DNA of 64,000 bases from Bacteroidales bacterium SW299 (GTDB lineage: Bacteria > Bacteroidota > Bacteroidia > Bacteroidales > Bacteroidaceae): assembly GCA_019550975.1 (NCBI GenBank), contig SDWH01000004.1:1-64000 (forward strand). Direction: 5' to 3'. The position numbers and the translations under genes are program-made. The notes beneath the pieces are model-generated. The model searched no databases. It saw only the letters and a list, made by a program, of their open reading frames with translations, and was not told where the DNA came from. Shown one piece after another: positions 26,441 to 35,323 of this stretch (within the stretch, counting starts at the first letter, position 1; every line of letters begins with the position of its first letter).

Positions 26441-27493
26441 ATGAAACCAGATTCAATATTGTATTATCCTCATATTGAATTCCAAAATGAAGCATGGGTA
26501 AAATCCTGTTTGTTACTTTGGAATCATGTTTATAGAATTGTTCCTGAAGGTTATACTCCAAATGATAGTGATGAAATTAAAGCATTAGTTGATGCAGACT
26601 TGGTTAGAAATATTAAATTGGATGACAAGGATAGAGAGGATACTTTTGATGAATTTCTAAAACTTTGCGACAAGATAGAGAATCGTATGCCTGCAGGTCT
26701 TATCCCCTCGGATGAAGATAGAATTCATCCAGGAAAAATCGACAATAGACTATATCCGTATCTTGATTTAATTGGAAAACACTTTATTGACGAAAACAAA
26801 TGGCTTCATTTATCAAAAGAATTAGCAAGAGGGTATATGTTCAAATTGTCGCAAGTTGTTGCAAGAATACGTAATCTTAACAGAGGGACAGATGATTTTG
26901 ATGCGTGGTCAATCAATCCTTATTTCTGTGAAAATGCGAATTTTGGTGATTTCCTTCAAGACCCTACGGCAAAAGGGTTCTTTTGCTCTATTACATTAGA
27001 GGATGTTGTGCCGCAGAATATCGGTGAAGTGAGTTCATATAATCTTATCTCTTTTATCAACAAAAGAAAAGATGAGCGAAATCTATTGAGAGATAAATTT
27101 GATGATTTGACTAGTCATCTTGCAAGAATTTCGAATCTTCAATATGCTGGGCAGGTAGAAATGGATTTTATAAATGATTTGTTAGACTCGAAAGAGCAAT
27201 ACAAAAAGAGTATGGATAAATGGGGAGAAATAGCAGGTTTGGCTATAACAACAGGAGTTCCAGTTTCACTTACGGCTTTAGGTACTTTTGCAGCCCTTGT
27301 TAAAGATCCGTTTAACACGGCTTCAATTGCAGGTAGTCTTACAATAGGAGCAATATGCTCATATCTTGATTTTCATAGAACGAAAAAGAATAGAGATCCT
27401 TCATATTCATCATATTTAATCGATATAGACAAACTTTGCAAAAATGTTACATGGCAAAGCTATACACGATTAGATGAGTTTATTAATGATTAA
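26441..27493 (+). CDS. 350-residue cargo protein, possibly DUF6236-like, with a C-terminal hydrophobic segment
   Basis: The start resembles the DUF6236 pattern (SILYYPHIEFQNEAWVKS then LLLWNHVYRIVPEGYTPND), a family without known function. The assignment is from memory of the pattern and is not certain. Residues about 245-285 are glycine/alanine-rich and hydrophobic (IAGLAITTGVPVSLTALG... TIGAICSYL), able to form one or two membrane helices, before a short basic tail. The gene is clearly more AT-rich than the mobility genes, which suggests a separate origin. It lies 60 bases after the DUF1016 gene and 26 bases before the large fusion gene, so it likely works with one or both. Confidence 0.7.
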   Translation: MKPDSILYYPHIEFQNEAWVKSCLLLWNHVYRIVPEGYTPNDSDEIKALVDADLVRNIKLDDKDREDTFDEFLKLCDKIENRMPAGLIPSDEDRIHPGKIDNRLYPYLDLIGKHFIDENKWLHLSKELARGYMFKLSQVVARIRNLNRGTDDFDAWSINPYFCENANFGDFLQDPTAKGFFCSITLEDVVPQNIGEVSSYNLISFINKRKDERNLLRDKFDDLTSHLARISNLQYAGQVEMDFINDLLDSKEQYKKSMDKWGEIAGLAITTGVPVSLTALGTFAALVKDPFNTASIAGSLTIGAICSYLDFHRTKKNRDPSYSSYLIDIDKLCKNVTWQSYTRLDEFIND

Positions 27494-27519
27494 GAGTCTT
27501 GTTACTATTCTTTTATAAT

Positions 27520-30500
27520 ATGGAATACACAATTAATGAAGTCTTCGACATAAAAGAGGAACAGATATACCAAGCCAACGAGTTTTTGAGTAAGTCGGAA
27601 CATGAACTGATGCACTGGAGACGTGCATTGGAAGAGTCTATCCTAATGGGAAAGCCGCGTTTGATTTGCCCCTACTGTCACCAGATGCTTAAGCTCTGCG
27701 GACGGAAGTGCCAGCGTGGCGTGGTTTCATATTTCTCGCATCTGTATGACAGCGAAGACTGCCCCATCAAGACCACGACGCAACTCACCAAGGAGGAAAT
27801 TGAAATCAGAAAATACGGAAAGGTGAACGAGAGCAAGCGCCATCAAGAACTGAAGCACTTGATAGCCGATGTGCTGCAAGACGAGAAAAGCAGGGAAATG
27901 GGTATCGACGGGGTACAGATAGAGAAACGGATTGACAGCCAGTTGCCTTATATGAACTGGCGCAGACCGGACGTGCAAGCGCAATACAAGGGGATGAATA
28001 TAGTGTTCGAACTACAACTGTCCACCACGTTCCTGAGCGTTGTAGTAGACCGTGACATATTCTACCGACTGAATGGATACTTCATCGTATGGGTGTTCAA
28101 CTTTGACGACAACAAGGAATATGTAAACTTGCACAACATGATGTGCAAGGACATCTATTACGCCAACAAGCGCAATGTCTTCATCTTGGACAAAAAAGCA
28201 CAGGAGCTATCGCGCGAACGCGGAGAACTGGTGTTGTGTTGTCAATGGCTGGATGCCGACGGTAGTTTCTCGGAAGCTGAATACATTTCGCTTGAGCAAC
28301 TGAAATATGACACAGAGAACTTCAAACCTTACTATGTGGATGCCGACGAGATTTACTATAAGGCAAATCCTGCAGTAAAACTTCGTCTTGAGGAACTGGA
28401 ACGCTCGCGCGCAGAGCTGTTGCAAGGGCTGATGGACCGGAAGCAACGGGAACTGGAGCTGCAACAAGCTGAGTGTGTGCGCATAGAAAGAATAAAGCAG
28501 GAAATCATCGAGAAGCAGGAACGAGCGAGTGTGTACGAGAAGAATGGTGCATGGGGATTCATGTATCACTCACAAACGCTGACGGCACCTATATATTCGG
28601 ACGTAGAATGGAACATGCAGCTCGGAATGTTCGACGTGAAGAAAGCTCGCCGATGGGGACTGGCCAATCGTGCCGGAGGTATCGTCATCCCTTGCGTTTG
28701 CAGCTTCATCAAGCACTTAGCTGATGACATCTATCTTATTGCCTCTAAAAAGGAATGGCGAATATGGGGTTCGAGCTCCATCCTAAAAACGGTGTCCACA
28801 ACAGATGAGTATCAGCTTGAGAACATACGGTGGGGATTCTATCTGCTTACGTTTCATTTCAAGAAAAGAGGCGGTTACAATAGACAATGTATGAAGTTCT
28901 TGGTATTCCCAAACCGACAAACCGTAGAGATAGAACAAGTAGATATTGCAGCTGGGACTATTACCATAAAGGGCCGAGCCTATATGCTGCATCAAGATGG
29001 ATACATATATAGTAAGATGGACAGTGAGGTGAATCTCGTGATGCAGGGAGACAAACTTTTAGGACTGCACAAATCGGGTGTTGAAATGCTTGCTCCACAA
29101 TATAGTGAAATAGAATATATATCAGAGGACTGCATTCTCGTAAGGCGCGAAGGGGGCATGGGAGTGATGACTCTTCAGGGCAAGACCATCGTCCCCCTGG
29201 CATTTGACAATGTGATACCTGCAGATTATGGTTTCTATAAAACGCAATCAACGGAAGAGAGATTCGCGTATGCGAATTATATTTCCAAGTGCATTGTGTT
29301 CGGACTATTCGACAATGAGGGGCATGAAGTGCTTACTCCGCAGTTTGATTCCATCGTACCTATCTCGACCGATTACATAATCACCCGAAAAGAACAGCGG
29401 TACAACTTGTACAACTTGCATGATACCGCTCCTCTTCTATCCGGTTATAAATACTTGGAGGCCGGGGCTAAAGGTGAGTTGATTGCTGCATCCAAGGAAC
29501 CATATAGGGATGAATACAAATGTATTATCGACTATAGTGGAAATATCATATTGGGCGAAGAGCACCAATTCAAGACCATATATCACTTTAACGGAACGTA
29601 TGTTTGTTGTGAACATTTGCAGCAGGAAATAATAGCGCACAAGTGGGCGGAGAATTGGACTTTGATAAAGGAAGGTAAGATGCTGCCGATGAAGATTAAA
29701 GCCAACAACATAGATGCTGTTTTCGATAACTTCATTATTGCATCTCCCTATGGGTATGGTATGCAATGCCTGACATACGACAACCGTCCGCTGACTCCTG
29801 TTTCATACAAAATGCGCAAGACACGAGCTGAGAATTATCCGGTGGAGTTTGAATTGGACGGAAAGGTGGGGTGCGTAGATGCAGAAGGCTTACTTCACTA
29901 TGAAGGCGGTACGACGGTAGATTCCAAGAGCATAACGGAAGAATGTGCTTTGATGGACAATCTCTTTGTGGGACTATATGCTTACAAATCCAATACTAAT
30001 CAACTAAAAGGAGTATACAGAAAAACTTCTGTCGGTAGCATTGATGTGGTAGTACCCTTTGAGTTCCACGAGATTCATGCAGAGGGAAAGTATATCATTT
30101 GTGAAAAGAAGAAACAAATCAGCGTCACCAAAGGGCTTAGCTATTTCGCCTTATACGACACTGAAGGACGGGCGTTGATTCCTCTATTTTGGAACGCAAC
30201 ATCCATCAATATTCGGCAAGACGGAATCATAGAATTATTTCTAGAACAAGAAAGATATGACTATTGGAATAGACATCACGTGTGGCTGAATCCGGATTTC
30301 TCGCTGTTTCTACCTTGGTTCAACGATGTCAGTGAGATAGGTATCTTCTCTGAAGACGGTGTGGCTGAAGCGAAAGAATACAACCGTTCGGGGAAGGTAG
30401 ACATCAACGGAAACCGCGTAAAGGAAGTGGCGGAGGTGTATGCCAACGGGGTGAAGAAGACATCCTGCTTTAGCTTGTATGGCATAGACGCGGCAGATGG

Positions 30501-31389
30501 GACGGAAATCATTTCATGCAAATACGAGTCTTTGGAGCGATTGCCCAACGGGGTCTTTATCGGAAACGGGCACGACATTATTTCAGCGGAAGGAGCATTC
30601 ATCAAAACCGTAAAAGGAGAAGTTTCATACTTCAATGACTACTTATTGTTATCGAAAGACGAACATTGTTTCGATAATGAGAACAAAATCCTTTTATATG
30701 ACTTGTCCGGAAAGGAAAAGACTGACCATCTCTCTGCTGCTTACGAAAAAGATGGGTATGTGATTGCGGAACGCATGAAGGAATACGGACGAGGCTGGAA
30801 CACACAAACGGTTACATTGCAAGGACTTTACACACCCGACGGAGAGTGTTTGCTCTACCCGAAATTTAATTATATGGACATGGTATTCGAGAACATTGTT
30901 CTATGTCGCAACAAGGGGGAGAGTTATTGTACAAACATACTTTCTAAGAAAACGTATAACGCTACAAACATAAGTAAAGTGACACAACTTGAGGACGAGG
31001 TGTATTATTGTTTGCATTCGTATAACGATAGATTGCTTGTTGATGGTTCATTTCGTAAAATAGGAACATTTACCCATATCCATTACGATGTGGAAAACGG
31101 TATAATCGAAGGAAAAACTAAAGAAGGAAAAATTCTTAATGCTCTGACGGGGGAAGTGTTGCAAGATTCCCAAAAGATTGAAATAGGAGGCATCTACGAT
31201 GGTGTAATTACAAACATAAAGCCGTTTGGCCTATTTGTGAAATTCTTATCCGACCACATAGGATTGGTTCACAAATCGGTTTTGAAAAAGAAAGGAGTGC
31301 AAATCTACGATTTTAAGCCTAAACAGCGCATACAAGTAAAAGTCAAGGACATTAAGGATGACGGTAAAATTAATTTGGAGGTCATTTAG
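27520..31389 (+). CDS. CoiA-like nuclease / WG-repeat / S1 domain fusion protein
   Basis: A 1289-residue multidomain protein. Residues 47-90 hold a cysteine-rich finger (CPYC at 50-53, C60, C64, FSH at 72-74, C81) like that of competence protein CoiA and DUF6035 proteins. Residues 100-195 form a nuclease-like core with RRPDV (D151) and FELQLS (E164, Q166). A coiled coil spans about 290-335. Roughly a dozen degenerate WG-type beta repeats follow (examples: GAWGFMY, RRWGLANRAGGIVIP, GGMGVMTLQGKTIVP, VFGLFDNEGHEVLTPQFDSI). The last 70 residues (1220-1289) are an S1 RNA-binding domain (GGIYDGVITNIKPFGLFVKF). The start is ATG 27520 rather than an upstream TTG. The design (nuclease, repeat scaffold, RNA-binding end) is consistent with sensing nucleic acid and cutting it. 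Function is inference. Confidence 0.85.
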   Translation: MEYTINEVFDIKEEQIYQANEFLSKSEHELMHWRRALEESILMGKPRLICPYCHQMLKLCGRKCQRGVVSYFSHLYDSEDCPIKTTTQLTKEEIEIRKYGKVNESKRHQELKHLIADVLQDEKSREMGIDGVQIEKRIDSQLPYMNWRRPDVQAQYKGMNIVFELQLSTTFLSVVVDRDIFYRLNGYFIVWVFNFDDNKEYVNLHNMMCKDIYYANKRNVFILDKKAQELSRERGELVLCCQWLDADGSFSEAEYISLEQLKYDTENFKPYYVDADEIYYKANPAVKLRLEELERSRAELLQGLMDRKQRELELQQAECVRIERIKQEIIEKQERASVYEKNGAWGFMYHSQTLTAPIYSDVEWNMQLGMFDVKKARRWGLANRAGGIVIPCVCSFIKHLADDIYLIASKKEWRIWGSSSILKTVSTTDEYQLENIRWGFYLLTFHFKKRGGYNRQCMKFLVFPNRQTVEIEQVDIAAGTITIKGRAYMLHQDGYIYSKMDSEVNLVMQGDKLLGLHKSGVEMLAPQYSEIEYISEDCILVRREGGMGVMTLQGKTIVPLAFDNVIPADYGFYKTQSTEERFAYANYISKCIVFGLFDNEGHEVLTPQFDSIVPISTDYIITRKEQRYNLYNLHDTAPLLSGYKYLEAGAKGELIAASKEPYRDEYKCIIDYSGNIILGEEHQFKTIYHFNGTYVCCEHLQQEIIAHKWAENWTLIKEGKMLPMKIKANNIDAVFDNFIIASPYGYGMQCLTYDNRPLTPVSYKMRKTRAENYPVEFELDGKVGCVDAEGLLHYEGGTTVDSKSITEECALMDNLFVGLYAYKSNTNQLKGVYRKTSVGSIDVVVPFEFHEIHAEGKYIICEKKKQISVTKGLSYFALYDTEGRALIPLFWNATSINIRQDGIIELFLEQERYDYWNRHHVWLNPDFSLFLPWFNDVSEIGIFSEDGVAEAKEYNRSGKVDINGNRVKEVAEVYANGVKKTSCFSLYGIDAADGTEIISCKYESLERLPNGVFIGNGHDIISAEGAFIKTVKGEVSYFNDYLLLSKDEHCFDNENKILLYDLSGKEKTDHLSAAYEKDGYVIAERMKEYGRGWNTQTVTLQGLYTPDGECLLYPKFNYMDMVFENIVLCRNKGESYCTNILSKKTYNATNISKVTQLEDEVYYCLHSYNDRLLVDGSFRKIGTFTHIHYDVENGIIEGKTKEGKILNALTGEVLQDSQKIEIGGIYDGVITNIKPFGLFVKFLSDHIGLVHKSVLKKKGVQIYDFKPKQRIQVKVKDIKDDGKINLEVI

Positions 31390-31870
31390 CTGTTAAAACA
31401 GAATGTATTAGAATTTAGTTTTTTTTGACCACCTTGGCGTTAGGGTGACGCAATGACGAAATCAAGGAAAAGTATTCTTGATTCGAGAACCTATTACACA
31501 TATCATTTATTTTTATTTCACGAGGATGAATTTTAGTCGAAACAAATAGGTCAAGCGGAAGGCTGCACTCCCTCCCAAATAATAGATTTCTTTTTCTCAT
31601 TCCCTTGCCTCTTTATGTGTAGTTGATTTATTGACACATTGCAGTACGGCACGTAAACTGAATCTACAAATGATAATGGAACGGACGAATATCCGAAAAA
31701 TATCGTACCTTTGCAGAGGCTTAGGAGTAAGCCAAAATAGAAGTGGAATAACGGAAAGGAAATTGCACCGAAAAGAGAAGAAAACGCCTAAATTGACACT
31801 CCAACCGAGTTAAGAAACAATAAAAGCGTTAAATCTTCACCCTTTAGAATGTACCCTTAAAGTTTACGAC

Positions 31871-31882
31871 CATATTTCTGAC
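31871..31882 (+). other. Candidate right attachment site (attR core)
   Basis: CATATTTCTGAC, the direct copy of 17153-17164. Joining the two flanks at this word would restore a continuous sequence between the two 18-bp inverted repeats. Confidence 0.4.
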
Positions 31883-32066
31883 TTATTACTCACAAACTAT
31901 TGATAAATAACTGGTTGCAAATACTTGGCTTGATGTGTTCGTTTTCGTGTGTGCTTTGAACTATTTTTTGGTCTTTTCCGCTTCTGTTCTTCGTCAGATA
32001 GCCCGCTATCTTCCTCATCACACAAACGGAAATGCCTCAAAAACTCATCCCAAATCAGCACACGAT

Positions 32067-32084
32067 AAATTCAAAACAGTTTCT
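32067..32084 (-). repeat. Right copy of the 18-bp inverted repeat flanking the mobile element
   Basis: AAATTCAAAACAGTTTCT, exact reverse complement of 16978-16995. It lies about 185 bases outside the proposed right end of the element, just as the left copy lies about 160 bases outside the left end. Confidence 0.65.
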
Positions 32085-32145
32085 AAGAATAAGCGATTCA
32101 CAAGCTTTCTTCAATAACGCGGACAATGTTACTACTGCCAGAGGA

Positions 32146-32200
32146 GGATGTGTCAGAATAAGAAATGACTGTCAAAAAGCCATGCCATGCTGACACATCC
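32146..32200 (-). terminator. Hairpin after the metallo-hydrolase gene
   Basis: An 11-base perfect inverted repeat (GGATGTGTCAG at 32146-32156; complement at 32190-32200) with a 33-base loop, starting 12 bases past the stop of the minus-strand gene at 32213. There is no T-run, so a terminator role is tentative. Confidence 0.45.
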
Positions 32201-32212
32201 GCTGTGCCTTTG

Positions 32213-33046
32213 TCATTTGTAAAGAGCCTTGCCCAGATCTTCCAGTCCGGCTTCTCCCGGCAGTCCCGGATAAGCTTTCTTCATACCCTCCACAAAGTCA
32301 TGTGCAGTGCCGTTCGCGCCGAACACCTCTTTCATTTTCTTCAGATAAGCAATCTTGAACTCTGCCGCATCACGTTTTGCCGCACCGCCGTGTCCGCCAA
32401 TAAACAGTTCCGCTCCGGAGTTCATCGCCTTTTCTGCTTCTGCGATTTCAGCATCGATTGCTGCCGGAGAAGAAACCTGCAGGTGGCTGACATGCGCCTT
32501 TGCCGGAGCCCAGTGCGTATAATAAGCCTTGCCGCCTATCAGGATACTTGCGCCGGGAAAATCCGTTGCTGCACCGTGCCCGAACGCAAAAGTCACTCCT
32601 GCCCATGTCTGCTCCGTGCCGAAAGCCACTTCCGAAGCCTTGCCCGTAGGCATATCAGTCAGTGCATCGCCGAAAGCCTGTGTAAAGCCTTTCATCATGC
32701 CGCTGTAAATCTCTCCCTTCGTAAATTCGGGCATACCCTGAGCCATCACCACATCATGATTGCCGGTCCCTCCCACGTGATAGTCCGTAATGCGTTTCTC
32801 AACCATCTTGCCCAGGTTCGACAAATAAGAGTCAAATTCATGCACATTCTCCTTAAACAGAGGCTGTTCCATTGTCACAAGCGCATCCTTGCCCTCGATG
32901 ATATAGCTTGCATCACCCAACGCATCGTTAGTGTAATACACATGCAGTTGGAAATTGCCAAAGTCATGCACCTCGAAACGTCCTTTTTCCTGTGCCACAA
33001 CTGCAACTGCCAAAAGATTGAACAAAATAAATAATGCCTTTTTCAT
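32213..33046 (-). CDS. Secreted MBL-fold-like metallo-hydrolase homologue
   Basis: A 277-residue protein with a Sec signal (MKKALFILFNLLAVAVVAQ). The layout resembles the metallo-beta-lactamase fold (YIIEGKDALVTMEQPLF strand region, FAFGHGAATDF, YYTHWAPAKAHVSHL, ELFIGGHGG), but the hallmark HxHxDH is not there: the matching region reads DYHVGGTGNHDVV. Hydrolase activity is therefore uncertain. It is the second gene of a small minus-strand operon behind the NAD(P)-binding protein gene 37 bases upstream. Confidence 0.6.
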   Translation of the reverse strand: MKKALFILFNLLAVAVVAQEKGRFEVHDFGNFQLHVYYTNDALGDASYIIEGKDALVTMEQPLFKENVHEFDSYLSNLGKMVEKRITDYHVGGTGNHDVVMAQGMPEFTKGEIYSGMMKGFTQAFGDALTDMPTGKASEVAFGTEQTWAGVTFAFGHGAATDFPGASILIGGKAYYTHWAPAKAHVSHLQVSSPAAIDAEIAEAEKAMNSGAELFIGGHGGAAKRDAAEFKIAYLKKMKEVFGANGTAHDFVEGMKKAYPGLPGEAGLEDLGKALYK

Positions 33047-33083
33047 TGTTTTCTGCCTTTTATGATGATACCAAGTTTACTTG

Positions 33084-33734
33084 TCAATACCCGATAGTGA
33101 ACCGTTCGCAGTGGTGCTTCGGTGTTTCCAGTTCATCCACCATTGCCACCGCATAGTCTTCCACAGAGATGCGGCTGTTACCGTTTTCGTCTACGATAAG
33201 GTCGTCCTTGCCCAAACGGAATTTCCCTGTCCGCTGTCCCGGCAACAATGTCCCTGCAGGTGAGAAGAACACCCAGTCGATGTCTTTCTCGTTTATCAGC
33301 GTGTTCAGATAGAACTCTCCGAGCGATTTCACACCGCCCATGATGGCATCGGGAATTGCGCCGGAATCGACCACACGAAGTCCTGGAGCGCAGAACAGCG
33401 TACCTGCACCGCCTACGCACAGCAGCCTCTTTACTCCCGACTGCTTGGCCGCCTTCAGAATCAGCGGATAATTGCGCAAGGTATCTTCGTAGATATTCGG
33501 ATTTGTCCAGCCGGGATTGTATGCGCTGATAACGGCATCCCTGCCTTTGCAGGTTTCAGACAACGCCTCCGTATCAGTTACATCGGCCTTTACAACTGCC
33601 AGATTGGGATTTGATACGCCAATCTTTTCGGGGTTGCGCACCACCGCTGTTACTTTGTGGCCTCTCGCCAACAACTCGTTCAGGATGGCGGTTCCAACGA
33701 ATCCGCTCGCTCCAATCAATGTTACATTTTTCAT
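33084..33734 (-). CDS. NAD(P)-binding oxidoreductase (atypical SDR)
   Basis: A 216-residue Rossmann-fold protein with nucleotide-binding motif GASGFVG (residues 8-14), RNPEKI at the end of beta-2 that suggests NADP(H) preference, and VKADVTD, VISAYNPG and LCVGGAGTL at the expected strands. Related proteins (YwnB/BVR-B-like) reduce small molecules such as flavins or quinones. It is the promoter-proximal gene of the operon. Confidence 0.85.
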   Translation of the reverse strand: MKNVTLIGASGFVGTAILNELLARGHKVTAVVRNPEKIGVSNPNLAVVKADVTDTEALSETCKGRDAVISAYNPGWTNPNIYEDTLRNYPLILKAAKQSGVKRLLCVGGAGTLFCAPGLRVVDSGAIPDAIMGGVKSLGEFYLNTLINEKDIDWVFFSPAGTLLPGQRTGKFRLGKDDLIVDENGNSRISVEDYAVAMVDELETPKHHCERFTIGY

Positions 33735-33793
33735 AATCCTACATATTAAAAAACTTATTACTTACTAAAAGAGCCTTTGTTTCTTTTGCATTG

Positions 33794-33824
33794 CAAATGT
33801 AGGGATAGTTTCTTGATCTCACAA
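33794..33824 (-). promoter_or_regulatory. Bacteroides-type promoter of the SDR/metallo-hydrolase operon
   Basis: On the minus strand TTG (33824-33822) is followed after 20 bases by TACATTTG (33801-33794), a consensus -33/-7 pair, about 60 bases ahead of the ATG at 33734. The remainder of the gap 33735-34048 holds no gene that I can see. Confidence 0.6.
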
Positions 33825-34048
33825 GGAGTCACCTGATAGTCAGATACTTACCTAAAAGTAACGACTGTTGGGTATGAGCCACTTACTGACAGAATTATTT
33901 TAAAAAAAGTTTCTTGCTGCCTGAAAGGAATTTGCTTAGCTCTGCAGAGTGGACGGAATAATCCAATAAGAACAGCACACTGATGAGCTGGAGAAAAGAG
34001 CAAGCGAACACAAACTCGCTGCCCTCCCCTGCCATTAACCCTGGCGTT

Positions 34049-35323
34049 CTAATTCATGGAAACGGAGAAAACATGCATGCCGCCCTGAAAGGCGTAAGTT
34101 ATTTGCAGGTCGTATGCATTGCAGATTGACTTGACCAGCGCAAGCCCCAGTCCTGTAGATCCCTCCCTCGCAGAGTTTCCTTTATAAAAACGTTCGAAAA
34201 TCCGCTTTCCGTCAAGCGGGGCGTCACCCGTATCAGCTATCTCAAACGATGAAGACGTGAAACGGACCGAAATCTCCCCTCCTTCCTTTCCATGTACAAA
34301 AGCATTCTTCAGCAGGTTAGTCACCAGCACTGTAGCCAGCGATTCGCTCATTTCCAGACGGAAACACCCCTGCTCGTCTACGTTCACCCGAATCCGACGG
34401 TAGGAGTACGCTTCCTTATAATCCTCCAGATACGACTCAAACAGCTTATCCAGGCACACCGTACGGACATCGCTGAACTGGCGGTTGTCTATCTTGCAGA
34501 GCAGAAGCAGCGAACGGTTCAGCCGCGTCAGATTCTCAAGCGTCTGATGCGTCTTCATCAGTTCCGAAAGCTGCTTCTCGTTTAAAGAATCATCTTCCAT
34601 CATCATCTCCAGTCTGTTCCGGCAGATGGCAAGCGGGGTCTGCATCTCATGCGAAGCGTTGCCGATAAACAGTTTCTGCTGCTCAAACAATTCGTGGCTC
34701 CTTTCCGATGCAGAATTGATGGCCTTGTTCAGCTTGCGGAATTCCACAATCGGCAATTTCTCGTCCAGCTTCACGCTCGTATCCCCCAAATGATAGTCCT
34801 CCAGCCACTTCAGCAAGTGATAAAGCGGTTTCATGTTGCGGTGGAACACCCATGCGTTCACCGCCAGAATCATCAGGAAAAGCAGGACATACAGAAACAC
34901 GATCCATCCCAATATCGCACGCTGCAAGTCGAACTTCTCGATGGTAGGCGTATAGACCACCAGTTCCATGAAAGTCCCGTCATCACGCTGGAAGATTGTC
35001 ATCAGCACACGCGCAGGTTCTTTTTCAGACTTTTCGGTAATATAAACCATCTCGTCACGATACGAAATGCGCGGGTAAGCGCGCGCATAGCTTTCGCTCA
35101 CCTCATACAGAAAATACTGGTTGTTCGATCCGTTGCTGGCGTCAGGCATTTCTTCTCCCGACAGCGAACGCACAATCAGCGACTCTGCATAAGTTTCCAG
35201 CGAGTCGTCCACCTCATCGTTCACTTCCTCCATCACCGCCAGGTAAAACAGCACGGCCCAGCAAGTGAGAATCACTATCAATGCGGCCGACATGCGCCAC
35301 ATCACGAGATGAAAAAGTTTCAT
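34049..35323 (-). CDS. Membrane sensor histidine kinase (OmpR/EnvZ class)
   Basis: A 424-residue kinase with two membrane helices (about 8-31 and 138-160) enclosing a periplasmic sensor of some 105 residues, then a HAMP-like linker, HisKA with phospho-acceptor H225 (GNASHEMQTPLA), N-box NLLKNAFVHG near 330 and G-box GLGLALVKSIC near 395. Stimulus unknown. Its start overlaps the stop of the response regulator gene by four bases (ATGA type), so the pair is co-translated. Confidence 0.94.
   Translation of the reverse strand: MKLFHLVMWRMSAALIVILTCWAVLFYLAVMEEVNDEVDDSLETYAESLIVRSLSGEEMPDASNGSNNQYFLYEVSESYARAYPRISYRDEMVYITEKSEKEPARVLMTIFQRDDGTFMELVVYTPTIEKFDLQRAILGWIVFLYVLLFLMILAVNAWVFHRNMKPLYHLLKWLEDYHLGDTSVKLDEKLPIVEFRKLNKAINSASERSHELFEQQKLFIGNASHEMQTPLAICRNRLEMMMEDDSLNEKQLSELMKTHQTLENLTRLNRSLLLLCKIDNRQFSDVRTVCLDKLFESYLEDYKEAYSYRRIRVNVDEQGCFRLEMSESLATVLVTNLLKNAFVHGKEGGEISVRFTSSSFEIADTGDAPLDGKRIFERFYKGNSAREGSTGLGLALVKSICNAYDLQITYAFQGGMHVFSVSMN

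Larger units (their letters stand above)
17153..31882. mobile_element. Mobilizable integrative element with MobV relaxase and tyrosine integrase
   Basis: About 14.7 kb carrying, in order, a zinc-finger/HTH gene, integrase, membrane protein, HTH gene, RepA-like ATPase, DUF6371 primase-like gene, an inverted-repeat-rich oriT-like region, MobV relaxase, and a three-gene cargo. It has no conjugation (tra) genes, so it would need a helper element to transfer. The proposed ends are a 12-bp direct repeat CATATTTCTGAC at 17153-17164 and 31871-31882; this is the only direct repeat that I noticed linking the two flanks, and chance is not excluded. The cargo is visibly more AT-rich than the mobility module. 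Confidence 0.7.
31390..32212. other. Gene-poor right end of the mobile element and junction
   Basis: About 820 bases without a convincing gene. A 61-codon minus-strand frame (31600-31415) has no known motif and I do not call it. A -7-like TACCTTTG lies at 31706-31713. The right attachment candidate is at 31871-31882 and the right inverted repeat at 32067-32084. Between them, the minus strand could encode a short peptide beginning MRKIAGYLTKNRSGKDQK, which might be a scrap of an insertion-sequence gene; I cannot name it. Confidence 0.5.

Noticed and set aside
31415-31600. 61-codon minus-strand gene
   Set aside because: No motif, no promoter, no neighbour on the same strand close enough; could be chance in AT-rich DNA.
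31631-32117. Two 60-codon plus-strand frames
   Set aside because: They cross the att candidate and inverted repeat and have no coding features.
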